From Sphingomonas sp. Leaf34 (GTDB lineage: Bacteria; Pseudomonadota; Alphaproteobacteria; Sphingomonadales; Sphingomonadaceae), in NCBI RefSeq assembly GCF_001421805.1, contig NZ_LMLC01000001.1, positions 992,001-1,056,000 on the forward strand: a stretch of DNA of 64,000 nucleotides, read 5' to 3'. Shown in pieces: positions 27,078-35,673 of the stretch. The notes under the pieces are model-generated. The model saw only the letters and a list, made by a program, of their open reading frames with translations. It was not told where the DNA came from and ran no database searches. Every line of letters begins with the position of its first letter. The first letter of the stretch is position 1. The position numbers and the translations under genes were made by a program.

Positions 27078-29608
27078 GGCCCGAGGGTTGCGGCGCTCAT
27101 GGGTGGCGCAACCCTCGATCCGGCCATGACCTGATCGACGATTTTCAGACCCACTTCGTTCTGCCACAGCCACAGGCCGTTCGCCTGCCCGGTGAAGCTG
27201 CACTCGCCACCAAGCGGCCCCGACGGTACGAACCCCGCAGCGAGACCGATGCCGTAAAGCCCCGCGATCGGCATGCCGTCGGCGTCGACGATCCGGCACT
27301 GGTCGTCGACCATTGGCCGACCAGACTGTGCCGCGAGCGGGATCGGGCTGCCGTCGCGGTCCGCGACCGGGAGTGCGATCGGTCGATAGCCGAGTGCCGC
27401 AATCACCAGATCCGCGTCTTCGATGACCGCGCGCGCCGCGATATCGTCATCGCCCGTGATCTGGTGCAGCGTGACGCGCGGGTCGGGCACCCGACCATCG
27501 ACCGCGAGCATCCGTAACACCAGATCGCGCGCCTCCAGCCGGAAGCCGGCGAGGCGATAGACGAATCCCGACCGCGAACAGATGTCGTCCGCGTCGAATT
27601 CCGTAAAACCCTCGGCGTGCGCTGCCGCAACCGAAGGATAGAAAGGGCGCAGCGGCCGACGGTGCAGCACGGTGATCGCCCCCGCCCCGAACGGCAGAGC
27701 GGGCTGGTTCTTGAGCAACAGCGCGACGGTCGTCATCGCGCTGGTCGATCCGCCGATGACCGCGATTCGCGGGGCACGTATCCCGGCCAGCAGATCGGCG
27801 ACCTTCTCGGTACCGCCAACCAACAGGACATCTTCGGACTGAAGCAACCGTCCGCTGGCAAGATCGACCAGCCTCGTGCCGGCGACATGCTCAGCGGCGA
27901 GCCGGTCGAGCGGCTGGTGACCGCCGGTTGCGACGACGACGTTGCGAGTAAGCTGATCGAAGACATGACCATCGGACAAGCGGCGAAGCTGCACGCTCCA
28001 CACGCCGTCGCCGACGCGTTTCGCGCCGAGTGCCTCGTGACCGGTCAATACCGTGCCGCCATTGTCGCGCACGATATCGGCGAGGCGGTCACCGATCGCG
28101 CGCAGCAGCAATCCGACCTCGGTCAACGGCACGCCCAGCGCGCCCTCATGCGCCGCGACCGCACGCGCGGCAGGATGATCGAGCAGACGGGCGAGTTCGG
28201 GATGCACGTTGTCGCGCACCGCGGTCAGAAAGGTCTGTGCGGTCGAATCGGAGGTGATCGCATAGCGCCCGAGCCGCCCGCCACCGATCGCGCCGCTGCG
28301 CTCGACCACCATCAGCCCCGAGGCCGCGAGCTTGGGCAGCAGGCCGCGCTTGGTCGCCGAGGTCAGCATCGCCGTCCCCGCCGGGCCCCCGCCGATGACC
28401 ATCACCGACAGCACGGCGCCGGTCGAGCCGCGCGCGGACGCACGGCGATCCAGCGGCTGGGCAATCGCGGCGCATGCACGCGCCAGCGTTTCCGCGGCAC
28501 GCCGCGCATCGGCGATGCTCATCGCATCGGTGATCGGCAGCGACAGCATGCGCCCGGCGATCTTGTCCGCAACCGGGGTGCGCTCGATCATCGCGGTCGC
28601 CTGGAACCAGGGTTGTTCGCCCAGATGCGGACTGAAATACCGGCCACAGCCGACCCCTTGCGCCTCGATGCTCTCGACGATCTCGTCACGGTGATGCGCC
28701 AGGCGCTCGGGCAGCAGCACCGGCATGAACTGCATCGCCCGACGCTGCCCCGACACCGACTGAAACTGAAAATCGGGTAGCGTTTCGCGGTACGCCGCCT
28801 CCAGCGCGGCGCGGTGCGTCGCGATCGCCTCGATCTCGGCCAACTTGGCCCGCGCCAGGATCGCCAGGATCTCGGGCAGCTTCGCATTGATCCCCGGCAG
28901 CGTGGCGCTACGCCCGGCCTCGAACCCGAAATTGCCCATCGAGCGAAGCGTCGCGATCAGCGCCGGGTCGCCGCTGTGGATCAACCCGCCCTCACCGACC
29001 GCGAACGTCTTGGTGGCGTGCATCGAGTGCACGACCGCAAACGGCGCGCGCGCGCCAAATCCTTCGCCGGCGTCGTCGAGCGTCCCGAGCGAGGACGCCG
29101 CGTCGACCACGACACCGACGCCATAGCGCTTCTGGAAATCGACATAGCGATCGAGGTCGATGGCGTTGCCGAACGTCGCATAGGGCACGATCACGCCGAT
29201 CCGCTCGCCATACTGATCGAGCAACCGCTCCTCGGCTTGCGCACACGCCGCCCAGTCGTCGGGATCGATATCGCAGACCAGCGGCGTCAGCCCGGCCCAC
29301 GCCGCCGCCTGCGCGGTCGCAGCGAAGGTGAGCGCCGGCATCAGCGCAAGCGTGCCTTGCTTCGGATTGAGTCCACCCGTCCGCATCCCCGAAGCGTGGC
29401 GGATCGCCAGCATCAGTCCGAGCGTCGCATTGCCGACGGCAAGGCTCGCACCGTGGCCGCCAAACAGCTGTTCGGTCACGCCCGCCTCGAACGCACGCAC
29501 CTCGGGGCCATTGTTGCTGAACACCCCCGATTCCTCGACGCGGCGCAACGCATCGAGATGCTCGCTCAGCCGTGGTGGGTTCGGCGCGATCAGGGGAAGG
29601 CGTTTCAT
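27059..29608 (-). CDS. DegT-type PLP aminotransferase fused to an FAD/NAD(P)-binding oxidoreductase
   Basis: 849-residue, apparently two-domain protein of unknown function. Residues 1-390 are a DegT/DnrJ/EryC1/StrS fold-type I aminotransferase: VVVDAASSLG with PLP-binding Asp169, and HATKTFAVGEGG with Lys200 as the Schiff-base lysine. Residues 400-849 are a flavoprotein: VMVIGGGPAGTAM (FAD, near 403-414), a second Rossmann motif VIGGSTSAM (near 617-625) like the NADP site of N-hydroxylating or FMO-type enzymes, and a C-terminal LYGIGLAAGF. No stop or frameshift separates the halves. The ATG at 29608 (MKRLPLIAPNPP) has GGGGAAGG upstream. No sugar-nucleotide or NRPS genes are nearby. Transamination plus amine oxidation is inference. 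Confidence 0.85.
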   Translation of the reverse strand: MKRLPLIAPNPPRLSEHLDALRRVEESGVFSNNGPEVRAFEAGVTEQLFGGHGASLAVGNATLGLMLAIRHASGMRTGGLNPKQGTLALMPALTFAATAQAAAWAGLTPLVCDIDPDDWAACAQAEERLLDQYGERIGVIVPYATFGNAIDLDRYVDFQKRYGVGVVVDAASSLGTLDDAGEGFGARAPFAVVHSMHATKTFAVGEGGLIHSGDPALIATLRSMGNFGFEAGRSATLPGINAKLPEILAILARAKLAEIEAIATHRAALEAAYRETLPDFQFQSVSGQRRAMQFMPVLLPERLAHHRDEIVESIEAQGVGCGRYFSPHLGEQPWFQATAMIERTPVADKIAGRMLSLPITDAMSIADARRAAETLARACAAIAQPLDRRASARGSTGAVLSVMVIGGGPAGTAMLTSATKRGLLPKLAASGLMVVERSGAIGGGRLGRYAITSDSTAQTFLTAVRDNVHPELARLLDHPAARAVAAHEGALGVPLTEVGLLLRAIGDRLADIVRDNGGTVLTGHEALGAKRVGDGVWSVQLRRLSDGHVFDQLTRNVVVATGGHQPLDRLAAEHVAGTRLVDLASGRLLQSEDVLLVGGTEKVADLLAGIRAPRIAVIGGSTSAMTTVALLLKNQPALPFGAGAITVLHRRPLRPFYPSVAAAHAEGFTEFDADDICSRSGFVYRLAGFRLEARDLVLRMLAVDGRVPDPRVTLHQITGDDDIAARAVIEDADLVIAALGYRPIALPVADRDGSPIPLAAQSGRPMVDDQCRIVDADGMPIAGLYGIGLAAGFVPSGPLGGECSFTGQANGLWLWQNEVGLKIVDQVMAGSRVAPPMSAATLGPQTFAA

Positions 29609-29720
29609 CGGCGTTCCGGTTCGTTGTGAGCCCATTCTATGACCCATGGCGTACTAAGAACCAGTTACGCGACCAAAGGCCAACCTATATCAACCCGTAC
29701 TTTCCTTACATCGTCCGATG

Positions 29721-29753
29721 GCGCGACCGGAAAAGATGTCGATCCGGTCGCGC
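29721..29753 (-). terminator. Hairpin after the CocE-type hydrolase gene
   Basis: GCGCGACCGG and CCGGTCGCGC form a perfect 10-base stem with a 13-base loop, 9 bases beyond the stop of the leftward hydrolase gene. No strong T-run. Confidence 0.6.
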
Positions 29754-29761
29754 ATAATCGA

Positions 29762-31681
29762 TCAGCGCACCAACGGCAGGTTGATATAGCTCTCGTCAGG
29801 TCCGGCGATCGTCACTTTCTGCGTTGCCTTCACGTAATCCTTGGGCTGCGCAAAAAAGATGTTCGGGACGAAGGTCTGGGGATTGCGATCGTAGAGGGGG
29901 AACCAGCTCGACTGCACCTGCACCATGATCCTGTGCCCCGGCAGGAACACATGATTGGTCGTCGGCAGCGCGAACTTGTATTTCAGCGGCACGTTCGCGG
30001 CGATTGGCTTGGCGACCGCCAGATCTTCGCGGTAGCGCCCGCGGAAGATATCCATCGCGACCGACAGCTGATAGCCCGCCATCGCCTTGTCACCCGGATT
30101 GACGTCCGGATACACGTCGATCAGCTTGACGACCCAGTCGCTGTCGGTGCCGCTGGTCGACGCGGTCAGGTTTACCTCCGGCACCCCCGCGATCGTCGTC
30201 GGCGCGGTCAGCGCATCGGTCGTGAAGGTCAGCACGTCGGGGCGGCCCGAGACCGCGCGCTGATCGTCGACCAGCCACTGTTTCCACGTCGATCCGCTCG
30301 CATAGGTCGGCAGCGTCGGGCGCACGCGGTAGCTGACCGGCGCCGCCGGATCGGAGATATAGTCCGCGGTGGTCGCCGCGCCGCCCGCCGCCTGGAAGCC
30401 TAGCGCGCCGCCGGGCTTGAGGTAGAGCGGCGTGCCCGCGGTGGGTTCGCTCGGCCAGCGCTGGAGCTTCTGCCACTCGTTGCGGCCCGACTGGAACATC
30501 GTGACGGGTGCGACGTCCATCGCGGGCTGGTCGCTCTTCAGATAATGCGCGAGGAACGGCGCGAGCACGTGCCAGCGCCACCATTTGGCGGTGTCGGCAT
30601 CCCATTTGATCGCGCCCAGCGCGCTGCCGTCGCGCACCTCCTGCCCGTGATACCAGGGCCCCATCGACAGATAGACCATGTCGTTGGCGGTGTCCTTGGT
30701 CTCCAGCGCACGGTAGACCGCGGGCGCGCCGTAAATATCCTCCTGATCCCACAGCCCGCCGACGATCAGCGTCGGCACCTTGAGCGGCTGGCCCGCGAGC
30801 ACGGTGTCCATCGCCTGGCTCGACCAGAACGAGTCGTACGCCGGATGCTGCGTGATCTTGCGCCAGAAGCCGAGCTGCTCGAGCCCCTGCGCCTTGCCGA
30901 TCGCCCCCGCCGAGCCGCCCTTCAGGAAATAGTCGTAATCGTCCGCGGTGTCGGTGATCCACGGCGTGCCCGCGTCCTTGGTCGCTTCCTGGCCGAGGAT
31001 GTAGGGCATCATGGCTTCGCGGAACGCGCCGTTGTGGAACCAGTCGTCGCCGCGCCAGCCATCGACCATCGGGTTCATCGGCACCGAGACCTTGAGTGCG
31101 GGGTGCGGATTGATCAGCGCCATCAGCGGCAGGAAGCCGTCATAGCTGATCCCGCTGATCCCCACGCGGCCGTTCGATTCGGGGACGTGCTTCACCAGCC
31201 AGTCGATCGTGTCGTAGGTGTCGGTCGAATCGTCGGTCCTGGTCGGGTTCTGCGCGGTCCCGGCGCGCGCGGGATTCATCATGTAGATGCCCTGCGATCC
31301 GTGCATCCCGCGGACGTCCTGGATGACACGGATATAGCCGGCCGCCGCGATCACGTCGCCCGCGCCGTCGCCATGCTCGAGGATGCCCGCATAGGTACCG
31401 CTGTCGACCTTGGTCTGGCCGTCGGCGTCGTAGGGCGTGCGCGTCATCAGGATGCCCGCATCCTTCGCGCCCTTGGGGACGATGATCACCGTGTGCAGCT
31501 TCACGCCGTCGCGCATCGGGATTTCGACGACCGTGCGGACATAGTCGTAGCCGGTGTCGCGGGGCGCCATCTTGGCGGGGCGTTCGTCGTAAGTCTGCGC
31601 GGTGGCAGCACCGGGAACGGCGGTCGTCGCCAGGAGCGCAGCGGTGGCGCAGGCACCGAGCAGACGGGTCATCGATAGCAT
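29762..31681 (-). CDS. CocE/NonD family hydrolase (alpha-amino acid ester hydrolase-like)
   Basis: Exported serine hydrolase of 639 residues. A signal peptide ends in AATAQ near residue 29. The S15-type catalytic domain has MRDGVKLHTVIIVPKG, the DVRGMHGSQGIY segment and the nucleophile elbow GISYDGF; a His-containing GPWYHGQEV follows, and the C-terminal X-Pro dipeptidyl-peptidase-like jelly-roll (about 440-639) contains SDWVVKLIDVYPD. The order matches alpha-amino acid ester hydrolases and glutaryl-acylases. Natural substrate is unknown. A hairpin terminator lies just past the stop. Confidence 0.91.
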   Translation of the reverse strand: MLSMTRLLGACATAALLATTAVPGAATAQTYDERPAKMAPRDTGYDYVRTVVEIPMRDGVKLHTVIIVPKGAKDAGILMTRTPYDADGQTKVDSGTYAGILEHGDGAGDVIAAAGYIRVIQDVRGMHGSQGIYMMNPARAGTAQNPTRTDDSTDTYDTIDWLVKHVPESNGRVGISGISYDGFLPLMALINPHPALKVSVPMNPMVDGWRGDDWFHNGAFREAMMPYILGQEATKDAGTPWITDTADDYDYFLKGGSAGAIGKAQGLEQLGFWRKITQHPAYDSFWSSQAMDTVLAGQPLKVPTLIVGGLWDQEDIYGAPAVYRALETKDTANDMVYLSMGPWYHGQEVRDGSALGAIKWDADTAKWWRWHVLAPFLAHYLKSDQPAMDVAPVTMFQSGRNEWQKLQRWPSEPTAGTPLYLKPGGALGFQAAGGAATTADYISDPAAPVSYRVRPTLPTYASGSTWKQWLVDDQRAVSGRPDVLTFTTDALTAPTTIAGVPEVNLTASTSGTDSDWVVKLIDVYPDVNPGDKAMAGYQLSVAMDIFRGRYREDLAVAKPIAANVPLKYKFALPTTNHVFLPGHRIMVQVQSSWFPLYDRNPQTFVPNIFFAQPKDYVKATQKVTIAGPDESYINLPLVR

Positions 31682-31714
31682 GTCTTCTTCCTTCCCTCCC
31701 GGATTGAAAAAGCA

Positions 31715-31750
31715 AAGGCCCGCCTTTCCGTATCGGAAAGACGAGCCCTT
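31715..31750 (-). terminator. Terminator after the 99-aa gene
   Basis: An imperfect stem around CGCCTTTCCG TAT CGGAAAGACG, followed on the minus strand by TTTGCTTTTTC. Fits a factor-independent terminator for the gene at 31784-32083. Confidence 0.6.
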
Positions 31751-31783
31751 CTCACGTCATTCTACGGCAGATGCGCGTGACCG

Positions 31784-32083
31784 TCAGGCGGTCCGCGTGC
31801 CGGTCAGCGGGAAGCTGCCGAACGCGCCGGCCGCGACGCTGCCCTTGAGCATGTCGTCCTCGACGGTCGCCTTGCAGTCGAGCGTCATCGGCATCGGCAC
31901 GGTCATGCTCTGCTTCCAGGTGATCGTGTCGCCCTCGACCTCGCCGGTGACGTCCATGCCGCCCATCGCACCCGATACCGCACCGGTGAAGGTGCTGCCG
32001 GCGCTGTTCACGGTCAGCGTCATCTTCTGGTCGCCCAGCGGCGACTTGACCACGCAATCCCAGCTGCCATCGACGTTCGCCAT
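31784..32083 (-). CDS. Small protein of unknown function, 99 aa
   Basis: I do not recognise a named family. The sequence starts MANVDGSWDCVVKSPLGDQK and continues with alternating polar/hydrophobic strands (TLTVNSAGSTFTGAVSG, DVTGEVEGDTITW, ATVEDDMLKGSV), ending GSFPLTGTRTA, which suggests a small all-beta domain of lipocalin-like or beta-sandwich type. No signal peptide, so probably cytoplasmic. The ATG at 32083 has a strong AGGAGAG. It lies 29 bases after the M16 peptidase stop, same strand, so likely co-transcribed. Confidence 0.75.
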   Translation of the reverse strand: MANVDGSWDCVVKSPLGDQKMTLTVNSAGSTFTGAVSGAMGGMDVTGEVEGDTITWKQSMTVPMPMTLDCKATVEDDMLKGSVAAGAFGSFPLTGTRTA

Positions 32084-32112
32084 TGTATTTCTCTCCTGAG
32101 TCACAGCTCTGA

Positions 32113-34938
32113 TCACTGGGCGCCGGCAACCGACGCCGCGGGGATGACCTCGACCGGCAGGCCGATGCTGTCAAGCTGCGGCCGCACCGTCTTCGCATCG
32201 CCGACCACGACCCAGATCGTCTTCTTGGGATCGAGGGCCTGCTGGATCGCGGTGTTGAGCTGCGGCAGGGCAAGCCCCTGGTAACGCTGCGTGATCGTCG
32301 CGTAATAATCGTCGGGCCGCTTGAGCAGGTCGTTCTGTTGCATCGCACCCAGCACTGCGTCGGACGTCTCGAAATTCCCCGATAGCGAGCGGATCGCGCC
32401 GTTGATGGCGCGGTCGAACTCGACCTGGGTCATCGGCTCGTTGCCGAGGAACGCCCCGATGTCGCTGCGCAGCGCGGCGATCGACGGACCGGTCTGGTCC
32501 GCCTGCACCGGTGCCGACAGGATGTACGGCGCGGCAAATTCGGACTGCTGGAAACGACCCGATACGCCGTACGACCAGTGCTTGCTCTCGCGCAGGTCCA
32601 TGTTGACGCGGCCGAGGAAGCTGCCGCCGAGCGCATCGTTCGCGGTCACGATCGGCAGCAGGTCCTGCGTGCCCTTCAGTCCGGTCGGCACGCCCGCGAT
32701 GATCACCGACTGCGGGCTGTCGGGCCGGTCGATCAGCACGATCTTGGGCGCGGACGGCGTGACGCTGGTCGGGAAGACCTTGGTGCCCGCCATGCCGGTC
32801 GGACGCCACGTCCCGAACCGCGCGTCGAGCGCCGCCTTGACCTCGGCGAGCGGACGATCGCTGACGACGAAGATCTTCGCCTTGTCCGGCCGCAGCCACG
32901 CCTGCTGGAACGCGACCAGATCCGCGCGCGTCAGCGCCGCGACCGCCTTCGGGTCGCCGCTGCCCTGCGCCTTGGCATAGGGCGAGGTCGGCCCGAGCAG
33001 CTTGGGCAGGACGCGCGTCGCCAGCCCCTGCGGGCTCGTCAGTTCCTGCGCGATCTGCGCGAGTTGCTGGTTCTTGACGCGTGCGACCTCGGCATCGGCG
33101 AAGGCCGGGTTCTGCGCGATGTCGGCGAACAGGTCGACCGCGGGCGCCAGGTTCGCGCTCGGCACCTGCAACGACAGGAACGTCCGGTCGTTCGACGCAC
33201 CCGAGCCGATCTCGGCGCCCAGGCGCTCCTTGGCTTCGGCGAGCGCGACCGAATCGCGCGTCGGCGTGCCTTCGTCCATCATCGACAACGTAAGCTTCTG
33301 CGTGCCGAGCTTACCCGGCACGTCCGCCGCGACGCCGGCATCGAAGCTGAGCACCGCCTGAGTCACGGGCACCGCATCGCGTTGCGCGTATACCACCTCG
33401 ATGCCGTTGGTCAGACGCGTGCGCTCGACCGGCGGGAAGCTCAGACCCGCAACCTGGCCGACGCTCGGCAGCGGTCCGCGCGTGCCCTTGAACGGCACGT
33501 CGGGTGCAGGCGCCACGGCGACCTTCGGCGGGACGGCGGCGTTGGCATAGGCATCGCGCGCGCCCGGCACGACGGTCAGCGAATAGGCGGGACGCGACAG
33601 CCACTTCACCGCCGCGGCACGCACGCTGGCGGGCGTTTCGGCCGCCAGTTGCAGAAGCTGTTTCTTGTAGAAGCCCGGATCGTTCGAATATAGCGCGCCC
33701 TCGGCGAGCGTCACGGCCTTGCCGCCGAACCCCCCGACCGATTCCAGCCCTTCCATCTTCCGCGCAGCCGTCGTCGTGGCAACGCGGCTAACCTCGTCGG
33801 CGGTCGGACCGTTCTTGAGGAAGTCCGCGAGAATCTCGTCGATCCGCTTGTTCACCAGCGCGGGGTCGACGCCCTGCCGGACGATCGCCTGGATCTCGAA
33901 CATGCCGAGCTGGCTGAAGCTGCTGTCGTTCGCCGAGATCCGCGTGACCAGCTTCTCCTTCTTGACCAGCGCGGTATCGAACCGGCTGCTGGCCAGCCCG
34001 CCGAGAACGCCTGCCGCAACCTCCAGCGCGGTGCCGTCCTTGTCGTTCAGGCCCGGCACCACCCAGTTGCGGCTGATCATCACCGCGGCGACCCGGTCCT
34101 TGATCGTCTCGCTCACCGGCGCGGGCAAGGTCGGGATCGGTGCCGGCGGGACGATGCTCTCGGCGCCCCTCGCAATGCCGCCAAAATACTTCTCGGCGAG
34201 GCGTTTGCCGGTCGCCACATCGACGTCACCCGCGAGCACCAGCACCGCGTTGTTCGGGCCGTAATGATCCTTGAACCAGTCCTTCACCGTCTGCAGCGAC
34301 GCGGCATCGAGATCCGCCATCGACCCGATCGTGGTGTGACCATAGGGATGCGTCGCGGGGAACAGGCCCTCGGTGATCTTGTATTCGGTCAGGCCATAGG
34401 GCTGGTTGTCGCCCTGGCGCTTTTCGTTCTGGACGACGCCGCGCTGCTCGTCGAGCACGCCCTGCGTGATCGCGCCGGTCAGATAGCCCATGCGGTCGGA
34501 TTCGAGGAACAGCGCGCGGTCGAGCGCGGCGGTCGGCACCGTCTCGAAATAATTGGTGCGATCATAATAGGTCGTGCCGTTGAAGTCGGTCGCGCCGACC
34601 TGTTTGAGCGGTTCGAAAAAGTCCCCCGGCGCATTCTCCGAGCCGTTGAACATCAGATGCTCGAACAGATGCGCGAACCCGGTCTTGCCCTTGGGCTCGA
34701 ACTTGGAGCCGACATTATACCAGACCGATACCGCCACGACGGGCGCCTTGCGATCGGTGTGGATGACGACGCGGAGGCCGTTCTTCAGCGTGAATTGCTG
34801 GTAGGGGATATCGACCGACTTGACCAGATCGGCGACCGGCGCGGGCTTGGCCATGGGTGGGGATTGCTGCGCCTGTGCGGCGGGAACCAGGAAGGCCGCA
34901 AGCGATACGCCGGCCAGTACGGAAAATTTCGACATCAT
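32113..34938 (-). CDS. M16 family zinc metallopeptidase, two fused peptidase units
   Basis: Periplasmic protein of about 941 residues with a signal peptide (SVLAGVSLAAFLVPAAQAQQ). The N-terminal M16 unit has the inverted zinc motif HLFEH (FAHLFEHLMF, near residues 89-97) and a downstream catalytic Glu region ERG-type LDEQRGVVQNEKRQG. The C-terminal unit (from about 500) lacks HxxEH, as is normal for the inactive half of fused M16 proteins. The start is uncertain: GTG at 34950, or ATG at 34938/34935; GGGGTGA lies 8 bases before 34938. Related proteins resemble pitrilysin/PqqL and degrade peptides. Confidence 0.9.
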   Translation of the reverse strand: MMSKFSVLAGVSLAAFLVPAAQAQQSPPMAKPAPVADLVKSVDIPYQQFTLKNGLRVVIHTDRKAPVVAVSVWYNVGSKFEPKGKTGFAHLFEHLMFNGSENAPGDFFEPLKQVGATDFNGTTYYDRTNYFETVPTAALDRALFLESDRMGYLTGAITQGVLDEQRGVVQNEKRQGDNQPYGLTEYKITEGLFPATHPYGHTTIGSMADLDAASLQTVKDWFKDHYGPNNAVLVLAGDVDVATGKRLAEKYFGGIARGAESIVPPAPIPTLPAPVSETIKDRVAAVMISRNWVVPGLNDKDGTALEVAAGVLGGLASSRFDTALVKKEKLVTRISANDSSFSQLGMFEIQAIVRQGVDPALVNKRIDEILADFLKNGPTADEVSRVATTTAARKMEGLESVGGFGGKAVTLAEGALYSNDPGFYKKQLLQLAAETPASVRAAAVKWLSRPAYSLTVVPGARDAYANAAVPPKVAVAPAPDVPFKGTRGPLPSVGQVAGLSFPPVERTRLTNGIEVVYAQRDAVPVTQAVLSFDAGVAADVPGKLGTQKLTLSMMDEGTPTRDSVALAEAKERLGAEIGSGASNDRTFLSLQVPSANLAPAVDLFADIAQNPAFADAEVARVKNQQLAQIAQELTSPQGLATRVLPKLLGPTSPYAKAQGSGDPKAVAALTRADLVAFQQAWLRPDKAKIFVVSDRPLAEVKAALDARFGTWRPTGMAGTKVFPTSVTPSAPKIVLIDRPDSPQSVIIAGVPTGLKGTQDLLPIVTANDALGGSFLGRVNMDLRESKHWSYGVSGRFQQSEFAAPYILSAPVQADQTGPSIAALRSDIGAFLGNEPMTQVEFDRAINGAIRSLSGNFETSDAVLGAMQQNDLLKRPDDYYATITQRYQGLALPQLNTAIQQALDPKKTIWVVVGDAKTVRPQLDSIGLPVEVIPAASVAGAQ

Positions 34939-35065
34939 GTGCAACATCACCCCGGTTTGTCTGCGACCGGCAGCATACGCACGTCGCCCCGCACGGCAAC
35001 CAGGATCGCGAAATCAGTCGGTCACGGGGCAATCTGCCGGCGTATTTTCCGCATCGCCCGGGGAT

Positions 35066-35503
35066 GGGCTGGACCGCCAGATAGACGATGCTCAAGAACT
35101 GGGCGGCGTTGGACGCGTCGACGTCCTGCATGCCGGCTCCAAACGCCACGACCGTGTGTCGCCCGTCGACGAACGCCCATGACCAGAGCACGGAACTTTG
35201 CGTCGCGCGCCGGAGGCGAACCTGCGCGCTGGTCAGCAGCAGGCGCGTCCCGGCAGGCAAAGCGCGACGCGTGAGGTGCCGTTCGCGCCCGGCGGCGAAT
35301 AAGGCCCGCTGCCACGACCAGACGACCGCGCCGTGATATGCCACGCGCGTGAGGCCTCCTTGTGTTGCGCATCGGCCCGGGCAGCGTTGGCGACCCGCAG
35401 GCCTATCAGTCATCAACCCCGCCGGACACGGCCGCATCGCCGCGCCGACATAGGTGTCGGGATCGGCGGTGTCGGAATCGGAATTTGGCTTGTGCGCCGC
35501 GCT
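35066..35503 (-). pseudogene. Relic of a glycoside-hydrolase C-terminus (six-hairpin/debranching-type)
   Basis: The minus-strand frame reads DPDTYVGAAMRPCPAGLMT, then RVAYHGAVVWSWQRALFAAG, a helical stretch, SSVLWSWAFVDGRHTVVAFG and DVDASNAAQFLSIVYLAVQP. This resembles the end of (alpha/alpha)6 glycosidases of the amylo-1,6-glucosidase-like type (YHGxVVWSWQQA and a NAAQLWS-like stretch), as I recall the family. An in-frame TAG at 35504-35506 cuts it off upstream, no native stop follows LAVQP, and several positions look eroded. I take it as a 3' fragment of a lost gene. The rest of the 34939-35673 gap shows nothing I can identify. Confidence 0.42.
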
Positions 35504-35673
35504 CTATCCAAAACGCTGCGTTCGGCGTGCCGCACCAACGCCTGATCGCGATCCGGTGTCAGGACGACGTCGCTTAAGTCGACTTTAGCTTATTATACGG
35601 CAGAGGGACTTTCTGGGTGCATTGTGCGGCGGTACCGGCCGGCAGGTCTCCTTCCAAAGGTTCAGGGCAGCAC

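Noticed and set aside
34715..35437. 240-codon minus-strand frame as an intact gene upstream of the M16 peptidase
   Set aside because: It overlaps the M16 gene start in another frame, has an in-frame stop just upstream of its similarity, and loses coding character after the glycosidase-like part; listed as a relic instead.
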